From NCBI RefSeq assembly GCF_000002995.4, contig NW_025062478.1, positions 8,718,001-8,782,000 on the forward strand: a DNA stretch of 64,000 bases, given 5' to 3'. Shown here one piece after another: positions 54,201 to 64,000 of the stretch (the stretch's first letter is position 1; every line of letters begins with the position of its first letter). The position numbers and the translations under genes were made by a program. The notes under the pieces are model-generated. The model was not told the origin of the DNA, did no database searches, and saw only the letters and a program-made list of their open reading frames with translations. Source of the stretch: Brugia malayi. Taxonomy: Eukaryota > Nematoda > Chromadorea > Rhabditida > Onchocercidae.

Positions 54201-57106
54201 TCGCTTATTTGAAGTCTTGCAAAAATTCATTTTTTCTTTTAATTGTAAGAAAGAACTAAATGATGATTATTTCGCGTTTCAATTCTTAACCTCAGTCTAA
54301 ACACTTGTACAAATCCTCTAGTTTTCGTAACATAACATACCAAATCCCATAGATTTTGCAGAAGGTTAATTGCGTGTTCTTCCTTATTTTTAACATCGGT
54401 AGATTCATCGATGAAACTACATTGGCGTACAAATTCATAATGTGAAAAGGTCCGTCGAACAGCCTGCAAGTAGCAAATTGTAGAAGTGAGAAGACAATGT
54501 TAATGAATACTATATTTTAATGACAAATAATGAAATATCTAATATTAAATTCATTTCACATTTCATTATGCTTCGAGATATTTATTAAAAGCTAAAATTC
54601 TGAGCATAAGATAGGAGATGTAATTAAGAAGAGTTGAACTTATGATAAAAGGCTATAAGTTAGAGGAATTAAACTTTTTGAAGTCACTTTTTTTCAGGAA
54701 TATAAAAATTAATTATTAACTAAAAATTAACCCAATGATTACAGTAATATATCTTCGAAATAACAATTCCAGTCATAATCACTTAATCATTTTAATTACA
54801 ATCGTGCAGCTTTTTATTGCATAATTTTGTGTTCGAATACTCAGTAGATATCCTAGACATGATCATTTCAAAAAAAAAAACATTATTTAATTTCTTTTTT
54901 CTACCATATGTATTATAATAAACGACAAGTCATTGCACATTTGTTAATATTTTTTACATGTCTAATCTTTTTTTTTTAAATTTTGAAAATATTTTGCAGT
55001 TTTGAATTATTTTCTTACAAATGTCTAAACTAGTTTACATATACAATCTTTCTTTTTTTTCTAATTTATGTAGACTTCTTTTCGCAGCTGTATATCATTT
55101 GCTAAATAGCAAGTATTGCGCAAGAATCATGCAGAATTCATTTGTTGATCTCCATCTGCTGATTTTTGTTCATTAGAAAAGAGAAATGATTTTCCCTCGT
55201 TACTGTAGAAAAAAAAAAAAAAAAAAAAAAAACGAAGTAATTCGAGAATGATAATAGCAAATATTCCTGACCCTTTTATCCTTTCTCCACTTACTACTTT
55301 ATATAAAATCACGAAAATAACCAAGTAAAGCAATAATTTGTATTTCTTAAATGTACTTTTGAAAATACTACTGAATTTCATTAAGTACTGCAATGAATTA
55401 TAAAACAAAACAATGTTATTATTTACATTAGTGAATAATAAGTAATTCCTTATTTGTCTTATTAATTTATTACCATTCCTCTGTCTATTTACCATATGCA
55501 ACGATTTATTTTCACCAGCACCTTGTTTACCTATTCATTTACTTTTTTTGTCCAATACATATTATTAGCTTTCTTCATGAAATACTTCTTTCCTTTTTCC
55601 TGAATATTCTCAAATATGAAGACATGAGGACTTCCTACAGTTACATTTATTTCTTTTATAATCTGAGAAAAAAAAGGAAATATGTAAAAGAGAAAATTTC
55701 ATTCCGTGAAATATCCCCTATGTCAGCAGAGTGCACAGAAATAGAAATTTACAATTTAAAGCTAAGTTGAATAGGATCATTTGCAATTCACTGAAATGCA
55801 TAATTACACTACGTATCATTCAATAATGTGATATATAGGTAATCTAATAACTTACGTAAGAATCAAGTTAATTTAATTATAATTATATTGCTTTTTGATA
55901 GTTTTCAATTTAATAGATTTACCTTAGTTATGTTACTCTTTGATATCTGCTAGTTTACGTCAACTTTATAATTTCAAAAAAAAAGTAGTTAATAAAAGTT
56001 TTCAGTTTATGTTCCAAGCTAAGAAAATTTCACTTTCAAGCTTTAATAAATTATATTGTTTCTCCACTGGCAATAGAATTATGAATGACTTTCTGCAACA
56101 TCTTCAAAACGAATTTTTTAGCTAGATGATCTGATTTTTTTTTTTTATCATTTACTTGCACTGTCTTGTTCTTCGATCTGAGCTAATTTGTGAATCAATT
56201 TTCTGATCAGTTCGAAATATTTAAAACCGATATAATTATTTGCTAAGAGATCAATCGAATCGATTTATTAGCTTTACAAAGTCCGAAATCGCAGTAATCT
56301 TTCGTATATTCGTATATACAAATTTTTCTCATTTGCATTATAAAATTCTCATTGGAAATGATCATTAGCCAGACTCTTGATATATATCTTATCTTCATGA
56401 CAAAAACTTTTTAAAAAGAAAAGATCTAGACGAATCTAAATTCCAACCTGAAGTAGAAGAGAACAGCTAATCTTCTAAAAGGTCAGTTAGAGTGAATGGC
56501 TCCCTCATATCATTTTTATCAGTTGATATCATAGCAGAGAATATTTAATCACATAAGATTTTTTTTTAAATCTTAATAGGTGAGAAAAAAAGTTGGAGGC
56601 GTGGCATTTCATAGCCAAAGCCGTAGGCGGAGCAGGATATCATCGTGTGGGTAGTGGTGATATGGGGACGAGAAGGAGGAGGGGGGGACAGGAACAATAA
56701 TCGTCGTTCTGCTGAGCATAACATTCCTGGTTTCTGGTACGTCGTGGAATGTTGACGTTTCTCAATGCGTCACTTCAGTCCTTATGGATTACTAACTTTC
56801 CACATTGCAATTTCTATCTGTTCAAAAGCTTCGCGCAGATGTTTTATGGGTTAAAAATGTCATCTCAAATCAAAAAAGGGACTGATATGGGTGCATGCTA
56901 CTTAAAATAAGCACATTCTGTTGAGGAATTAAGATTGCATCTTGTTAGGGAATTAAGTACAGTTTTAAGATCTTAAGGATTAAGTACTGTCTTAAGGATA
57001 AAAATCGATCGACGATTACTTCTCCAGATTATAAGAATTAATGACTAGAAGATTTTTATCTATCTTACATCATTAGAACAACGACACTACATTTTTAAGC
57101 ACCATA

Positions 57107-57145
<39 letters not shown>

Positions 57146-60100
57146 TATAAGGGGACACTAATAAGATAAGCCATTTTGTAAATTATTTAACGCACTTAAA
57201 TTCCAAAAAAAGAAAAAAAAAATACAACCAACAGACTTCAACGTTTCAATTCATGAAAATTCATTTAGCAAAAAGGTAAATGAGATAAAATGAAATGAAT
57301 GGGAATGTTTGAAATTGTATAATGAAAGGTATTAGTAAAAAGTGAACAATGAAATATTTGCGTAAAGCTATCGGTAAAAGTTAACAGCAACGCTATTTGT
57401 ATTAGCAATAATAAAAGTAATAGTATCAGAGAGGGTCATTATTGCAATGACAGTAATATATAATTGCTGTAACGGTTAGAAGTACTTGTTAAAGTGGTAG
57501 TATGATTAGTAAGTAATTTTAGCAGTTTATAGAAGTATAGATAGCTATAACATTAGCATTAATTATATAGCAGTAATAGCAGTAGTAGTAGTAGTTGGAG
57601 TAACAGTAGGAGTAGGAGTAGTAGACCTTACACAATTAGCTTTTATTGTGGTTTCTTGCTCCGACTACTTCATAAATCATTTTGCAAAATTCGCAAATTA
57701 TTCCTTCTCATCCAGAAAAGTTTTTTTTTTTTTCTAGTTGAGCAAAAATTTACAACTAACTCTGATTGCTTCTTTGCTTGCTTTTCCAGCATGAAATTTT
57801 TGATAAGTTATATGTTTTGCCTGCTTATTTAAGTTACTCTTTTTTGCAGAGTAGAAAAACATTCCTCCCGAACATAGACCTACTTAAAAGCTCTCAAATC
57901 ATCTATTTCTCCCCAGTTTTGACTTTTTGTATCAAAACGATAAGAATGGATATGTTACTCGTTAACATATATATGAATGATGATTATGGAACTGATCGAT
58001 TACGAGTGATCGGTTATTATTTAGCTAAACCATATTGAAGTGTAGAAAATGAACTCTTCAATATCAGATTCATCCGAAATTCCACTTATTAGTAAAATTT
58101 CATTCACTTCTCTTTCTTCAACAACCGTCTCTTCCGCGTTCATCACTCATCACATCCATAAAACTTTCTTCCTTCTATTATTTCGATCCTTTTTTGCTTC
58201 GGAATTACTTTTCATCCCTTTAATCACTAAAACTTTCTTGTTGCAGCACGAGTGCCATGGCCTCGGTGACACTATTTGCTAGGGTAGCTGCAACAGTAGT
58301 GATGCTAACAGCTAATACGAACGCTTTGGTCTGTTATGAAAATGATGAATCTGTGAGTGTTTTAATTAATGATATAAATTTCACACAATTTAACTATAAG
58401 AAAAAATATATAAATTCTAAGCAGTTTTGATTAAAACGTTTAATTTCTTCACTTGCTATTCAGGGCAAAGTATACGAGATATCAAATGAATCCTGGGATT
58501 ACTGCGTATTTATCCCGGGTTATGAAGAAAGTCGAGTATTCGGCATTGGTCCAGAAGTAGATTGGACAAAAACATATGACGAAGCATTTAGTACATCGGA
58601 CAAAATATATCAAGTGCTATCCATTTGCCTCCTAGAGGTTTGTGATAGTGGATATTTCAAATGGACTATTACAACTGATACTTCAATCAAATGATTACTA
58701 ATGAGTGAGAGAAAACTATCAATGAATCGGGGTCAGTCACATCTCCACCCCGAAAAACAGTACACAGTTTGCATCCCCTGTCATATTACTTCATATAAAC
58801 TAACAATTTATTTTCAGAAATATGATTTTGGTCAGCTGAACCCAAAAAGCGCTATCGATCCATCAGAATCGGTAGAATTCATATTTCGATGCATCTGTAG
58901 TTATGATCGCTGTAACAGTGCTACGACATTTAGTAACTACTTGAAGACGATCAAACTGGATAATGCTAGTAGCAGCGCTGAGAAGAATTGAAAAAAAAAA
59001 GGACATTAAAGAATAGTTATTTAATTTTTTCATTCCTGTTTTTCTTTTTCTCTCGTCATATCATATCAATTATTATTAATTCAAAAAAAAAAAAGCAGAC
59101 ATGTTGTTCAAACTCTGAATTGTTCAAAATCTCACAAAATTTTCTTGAAGAAAGAAGATAAGTTGGGAATGTTAGCATTTATCAATATTTAAAATCAATA
59201 CTTCAAATTTCCGGAAATTGCTCATTTTTTGAAACATTTCAAATAATCAAAAAATAAGAGTAAATTTTGCATAGAAAAGCTTTCGACATAGTTTCATCTC
59301 ATTACTATTTATTTTGATACAATTCAATACAATAATTTGTCCAATGTTAATTGGAAAAAATTTAGGCAGTAAAATTAAACAATGAATTAAATAATTTTAT
59401 TGCAGTGTTGCTTTCCGGCATTCTTTTTGCATTTTGTGTCTGGAAGCTTTTATTGTTGATGACATTTTGTCATTTTCATTTGTCCACAATTTCCTCTCCA
59501 AATAGATCCACAAATATCACAAAATGCTTCTATCTATTAATTATAATTACTATTATCCTAGCATTACATAATTCAACGCTAGCTTCCATCATTATCCTAA
59601 ATTTTTTTTCTTATATTTTTCATTGGCTAATTTAATGCGATCTCATTTGACAAGAAAAAATTAACATTCCTTGAAAAGCATCTATGGCATAAATCATCAT
59701 GTTGTTCTTACACACATCCACTGATGTACCAAAGAGTTTATTGTTTTGTTTGTTTGTTAGCTTGTTGTTTATTTAGTACTTAGCAGAAATTTTCTGTCAC
59801 CGAACAAATTTAGTTTGCTTTTCATCTCTTTTTCATCTGTCATCAAATCTATGTTTAGTGTGATAGGATGAATCTCTTCAGTGTTGTGAACTATTTACTG
59901 CCTATTCAGGTTGATTATTTCACTTTTCGAATAAAATTTTATTAATGAACGATATCCGGAAATTTGAAAGTTAGCAAAACAGCAGAAGAAAGCTTCAATT
60001 TATTTAGAATCATTTTTACAAACCGTTTAATGTTTCTCATTTTTTTCGGAAAAGGAATAGCGAATGAAGTAAACTTTCAACGATGTAAATTTATTCGCTT

Positions 60101-63100
60101 CTCTAACTTTTCATAACTAAGTATTTATGAGAAAAAATAGAACTACTAAGAAAAAAGTATGCATAAGATTAAGTTGTCATTCCCTGTTGAATAAAAGACA
60201 ATCTAATGTTATAGTATCAATACGGATTATTCAAAGGTTCTTCTTATAAGAAATGTCATTTGAAATAAATTCCAGCTTATTTTAAACTTTTAATTTGAAG
60301 TATTGTTAATTGTCAATGTTCAAGTGGTATCAAACGTATTGACATCCCTTTGCACGACCAATTTCTATAAGAACGATTTTTCCCTGAATAATATCATGTA
60401 AAAAAAGGGAAAGTAGTCTTTGCTATCAATTTAGTTAACATGGAAATAAATCTGAAAAATAACAAATTTTTTTCTATGAAACTCCAAGTTCATATGAAAA
60501 TTTATTTTATGTTAGAAAAAAATAACTCCAAGAAAAAAAGAGCTCGAGTTCTTCAGTTGCAAGAATCATTAGTCTAAAAAAATTTAATGAATAGTGTAGG
60601 TTTTTTTTTGATGGTAATACTTTATGATTTTAAAATTTATCTCGCTAGTTCGGAAGCATAAATCACTTGAATAGTAAATCAACCTTTCGGAAGTCCCAAG
60701 AGTTTTCCATCACTTTGACGGAGAAAGAGGTAAAAGGAGCATCAGATACTGTATCATCTTTCAAATCTAAATTTTTGGAGTAATCTAGAGTGTATGTTCT
60801 TTCATGGAATGTATCTGCCACTTTGTCACTCCGTCGATAAGAATAATACAAGAAACTAAACTACATAATAGAGTTAAAATTAATTTTCAACTGACACTAA
60901 AAGTGACGTCATAAAAACTATAAAATAATAAGAAACTTTGAGTCGTACTTATGACTCATTAATGAAAATAATTTTATGTATTGCTAATATGTCTTTAAAG
61001 CAATTATCATTTTAAGCATGCAATGAAGAAAATATAAGTGTATGAGAAGTGGGACAGATTACGTCGAGATCATGTTAATCCCAATGTTGCTAAGTAAAAT
61101 AAGGTAAGATGAAGAAATTGTTATAAAGTTCGATGACAAGTTTGCATTTTAACTTTAAGATGCATAAATTGATAAGCTTCGACACTGAAGGGAATTTCAG
61201 ACAGCTAAATGACCGAAGTCTTTAAATCAATAGATTCTGCTTTGATAGATTTCTGGTTTGTCACTTTGTTTACATATAGAAGCCGAAGGATAAATTCCAA
61301 ATCATTTTGAAATGTTACTAACATAAGAAAAAGTTTTTTGAAAAAAATAGGACAATTCTTCTGGTAATACAGTCAACTGGAATACAAGTGAAGAGCCGAT
61401 TTAAATATATGAAGGAAGAACTGTTTATTTCTGAATCTCATTTTAATTTTTTTTTTTTTTTTAAAAACTGACTTAAAATACGAATTATTAGTATGTTTGA
61501 TATGACTGGATAAAAAAAAAAAAACTTGAAAGTGAAGGAAGAGGTTTTAGTTCTACAATTACTGCATTATGAAATTAAAATATTTTTTAATACACAAAAT
61601 TTTTGCAAAATATTTTAAGAAAGATTTTTTTCTTTTTGTAGAGAATATTCAGCATAATGAAATATGGAATTAGACACTATACTTTATGAGAGTTGCAAAT
61701 AACATGAAGACTACCTGTAGAGATATTAGTAGATGCCACTCTATTCTTATGATATAATGAATTTGTTAGAGAAAGGAAAAAGTAAAGCCAGGTTAAAAAA
61801 AAGATTAGAAAAAAATTCAGGAAAAAATCGATAATAAATTTGTTATTGAAACTAACATTTGGTAACCACAACTTTTTTAGCTGTTGTTCAAATAATTTTT
61901 ATGAATCGATTATGTTTTGAGATTGAAGAAAATCATAGATACATCCATGATTATCATTCATCATGTCTTATATTCTCTGCTAATCTTTGAGGACCAGAAA
62001 TCTTTCATAATCACTCTGAGATCAGTAAGAGAAAAAATGATTTCTTCTGGTCCCATAATTTATTATGAGCTATTCTAGGGAAACAAATATTCAAGCATAA
62101 GATCAACCATTCAATGCAAGCTAATAAAATCTAGTGAAACCTTTGCAATGATCGAAAAATCGGAGCAGCCGAAAAATGGTATTCCATGAATGAACATTAA
62201 ATGCAGCAGAGAACTGAGAAACTGTTCGGAACAATTAGAACTTCGTTTTAAACCGATCCTTCGCCAACGTTGATCAGATGTATATAACAATTGAAGAGCC
62301 TAAAATGCTTTTACTTAGGAAGAAATGATTGTGAATTTTAATAAACTAAAATAAAGCTATATAAGATTCCAATAATTTCTTTTTCACTTCCACTTTCCTT
62401 TCTTCCTGATAAGCAGAAAGATGAGTAAATTATTAGTATGATCTTCCACTCCTTTTAAATTGGAAATGATAAAAGATTGGTAAAATTATCAAAAGAAACT
62501 TGATGCATTCCGCTGCTCAAAATTCTAAAGAATTTTGGATCTAAATTTCATATTCAAATGAGTTATACCTTCAGCTGAGGAGATTTAGTGACAAACTGAT
62601 CTTTCGCCCAAGCCATCAGATCTCGTGTAACATTGTATAAATGTTTTCGTATATTTCCTGCATTGTTTGGACGCATCTAAAACAGTTAGCTCACGTTTTA
62701 GATATTAGCTTCGAGGTACACATTCACAACATACTTGAAATGAAACATATCCATGAATTAATTTTTCACCTCTAAACCATTTGCTGTCCTATGATTTTGA
62801 ACGATAAATTTTTGGTGATCAATATATATTTCAATCCATCTTCATTAGCATAAAAGAGATGCGTCTTGTCTATCTAGTTACATATTTCTCAGTTCTTACC
62901 GCCATGAAGCATTCCATCCAATATTAACCTGCTGCTATGTTATTGCTCAAAATTTAAGCAACAGTAGTACGAGTACAAAAGAAAAGCTTCCAATTATCTG
63001 AGACAAAAAAACAGAGGAGTGAAATTTCAAAAGAATTTGAAAAGCTCGAATTATAACATTAAGCATCATTAACTACTAGCGATCAATTGCCTTATTTCAA

Positions 63101-63867
63101 ATGAACGCTATTCCCTGCAAACAACCCTCTGTTAAATTATCACCAATCTGATAAAAAGCACCTGATCAGAGCCGGAACCACTGAAACATGCAGCTAATGG
63201 ATCATCCATATCTGTATTCAATGATCCTCTTAAATTCTGGTTTGTAACAAACGGACAAAAATCATCTTCGAACCATTCCATACTTAGAGTGGATGCAGTT
63301 GTCGAGCAACGATCCTCACTGATTAGCTTTAAATTATTCCGCCTTAAAAGTAGCAAATAGCAATATTCGACATTCCATTCTTTTGATGTCATTTCACATT
63401 CTTGAGATTATCACAGAGTAACTCACTACCTATTGCATCAGAAATCAACTGATATTTCCTGCTTCCATGCCAACCTCTAATAATTCAATTACCTTTTATT
63501 ACAGTCCGAATGAGACTTTTTGAAATCTTGAAAGCGAACGTCAACAATTCTTTCTGCTTAATCGGTATTTCACGATTTAGATGTTATCCTCTCTAAATTT
63601 TCAAATGTATAGTTACCAATAGACCAAAGTCAAGATTATACGGGTTATTAATTTGCTCGCTAGAGATTCCTGGCTAAAAACGAAAACATCTAGCAAGTTG
63701 TTACTATGCTAGATTTTTTTGTTTTCAACAGTCTAACTTTCTGTTTGTTTCACTAAATCCATCATTTACCTATAACCATTTTTTTCAAATCTAATCACGC
63801 GCATAAGGTATGACGTTTACTGGAAATACCGGAAGTTCAGTTCCACGTATTCTTTTTCCTAATATAG
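51292..63867 (-). CDS. large unrecognised protein, 3' part (5' end outside window)
   Basis: Thirteen minus-strand exons, in transcript order: 63867-63821, 63673-63617, 63553-63493, 63400-63162, 62788-62735, 62676-62569, 62299-62141, 61745-61683, 60860-60684, 54463-54341, 53082-53038, 51902-51690, 51501-51292. All junctions agree in phase (nearly all phase 0), giving at least 517 residues and a TAA stop overlapped by AATAAA. No signal peptide or membrane span is seen, so I infer a cytosolic protein. Recognisable stretches are GKRIRGTELPVFP, WFRGEKLIHGYVSFQ, NIRKHLYNVTRDLMAWAKDQ, EEHAINLLQNLWDL and LLVLLWIVHCFEKTEAGQWL. The last two look helical, as in armadillo/HEAT-like proteins. I considered Rab3GAP, ELMO-domain, HID1, dymeclin and CLEC16A families and none matched. 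Exons 63553-63493, 61745-61683 and 53082-53038 are less certain. The 6.2-kb intron 60683-54464 holds a gene on the other strand. Confidence 0.7.
55209..55232. repeat. poly-A run
   Basis: About 24 consecutive A residues in the large intron of the minus-strand gene. Confidence 0.95.
57111..57140. repeat. (TA)n microsatellite
   Basis: About fifteen uninterrupted TA units. Confidence 0.95.
57570..57624. repeat. AGT/AGG trinucleotide repeat
   Basis: Imperfect run of AGT, AGC and AGG triplets upstream of the Ly6-type gene. No open frame with support uses it. Confidence 0.85.
58241..58246 (+). promoter_or_regulatory. splice acceptor just upstream of the Ly6-type start, likely trans-splice site
   Basis: TTGCAG after a pyrimidine-rich tract, ten bases before the ATG at 58257. 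This spacing is typical of spliced-leader addition in nematodes. It could instead end a 5' UTR intron. Confidence 0.55.
58257..58991 (+). CDS. small secreted Ly6/uPAR (three-finger) type protein
   Basis: Three exons, 58257-58352, 58464-58637 and 58818-58991, all in phase 0, give 147 residues. A signal peptide (MASVTLFARVAATVVMLTAN, cleavage about residue 23) is followed by LVCYEN, the usual first-Cys context of the fold. Cys are at 26, 45, 87, 115, 117 and 122. The C-terminal CICSYDRCN corresponds to the family hallmark C-C-xx-D-x-CN. Known nematode members are extracellular, often GPI-anchored, and tune receptors or channels in neurons and muscle. The spacing between the Cys is wide (exon 2 is acidic and aromatic) and fewer Cys are present than in classical domains, so the fold assignment rests mainly on the ends. 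This splice form has no C-terminal hydrophobic anchor. The gene lies inside an intron of the minus-strand gene. Confidence 0.8.
59406..59635 (+). other. hydrophobic open segment, possible alternative last exon of the Ly6-type gene
   Basis: After the acceptor TTATTGCAG ending at 59405 the frame reads LLSGILFAFCVWKLLLLMTF and stays open for 76 codons. It enters in phase 1. The Ly6-type last exon has a GT after LDNA (GCTAGTAGC, phase 1), so joining the two would add a hydrophobic tail. The donor is weak, and the frame is longer than a normal GPI signal. Confidence 0.25.
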
Positions 63868-64000
63868 CTGCAAATATTTACCCCGCAGTGGTAAATATTT
63901 TTCTCTCAAATAAGATGCATAATATATGGCTAATTTGAATCTAACCGCTAATTCATTGAAACTTTGATATTTAACACCAGTTTGGATTTATTCACATATT

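Noticed and set aside
57766..58282. Open frames upstream of the Ly6-type gene on the + strand
   Set aside because: They overlap the pyrimidine tract and acceptor of that gene, or start with TTG. No coding features.
62222..62253. 32-base intron inside the minus-strand exon 62299-62141
   Set aside because: The frame reads straight through (GLKRSSNCSEQFLSSLLHLM), so no intron is needed.

Overview
The window reads as chromosomal DNA of a parasitic nematode, most likely a filarial or other spirurid worm. It is strongly AT-rich. Its genes are cut into many short exons with TTTCAG/TTTTAG acceptors and GTAAGT-type donors. It contains a cuticle collagen and a neuropeptide-type GPCR of nematode style. 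There are no bacterial operons, no CRISPR arrays, and no rRNA or tRNA genes that I could support. All gene models were assembled by hand: open frames were joined at GT/AG sites and every junction was checked for reading phase.

Layout. 138-642 (+) holds the last two exons of an LPGAT1-like membrane acyltransferase. About 10.8 kb without a recognisable gene follows, with only microsatellites. 11474-13891 (+) is a complete five-exon seven-transmembrane receptor of the neuropeptide/FMRFamide type. 13968-34398 (+) is the most interesting stretch: a run of genes on one strand that I do not recognise. It starts with a loosely resolved set of exons (13968-18701) that includes an in-frame 33-bp tandem repeat. 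A six-exon membrane protein with a Lys/Glu-rich tail follows (19375-21349). Next comes a 24-exon gene for a ~1003-residue protein with signal peptide, very large ectodomain, one membrane span and an Arg/Lys-rich tail (22535-32042). The run ends with a further membrane-span-plus-tail exon set (33644-34398). The shared plan (ectodomain, one span, charged cytoplasmic tail) suggests a local cluster of nematode-specific surface proteins. The last exon set may be an alternative or extended 3' end of the 24-exon gene.

34399-47057 is mostly non-coding. It holds a near-identical dispersed repeat pair, a long palindrome, a perfect hairpin, a two-exon glypican-like fragment and an orphan open frame. 47058-49015 (+) is a cuticle collagen with a membrane-proximal N-terminus, an RxxR cleavage site and Gly-X-Y blocks. 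51292-63867 (-) is the 3' part of a large gene that I do not recognise; it runs off the right edge. A small secreted Ly6/three-finger protein (58257-58991, +) lies inside one of its introns on the opposite strand.

The known genes fit ordinary worm functions: phospholipid remodelling, neuropeptide reception, cuticle and cell surface. The unexplained part is the 13968-34398 cluster and the minus-strand gene.
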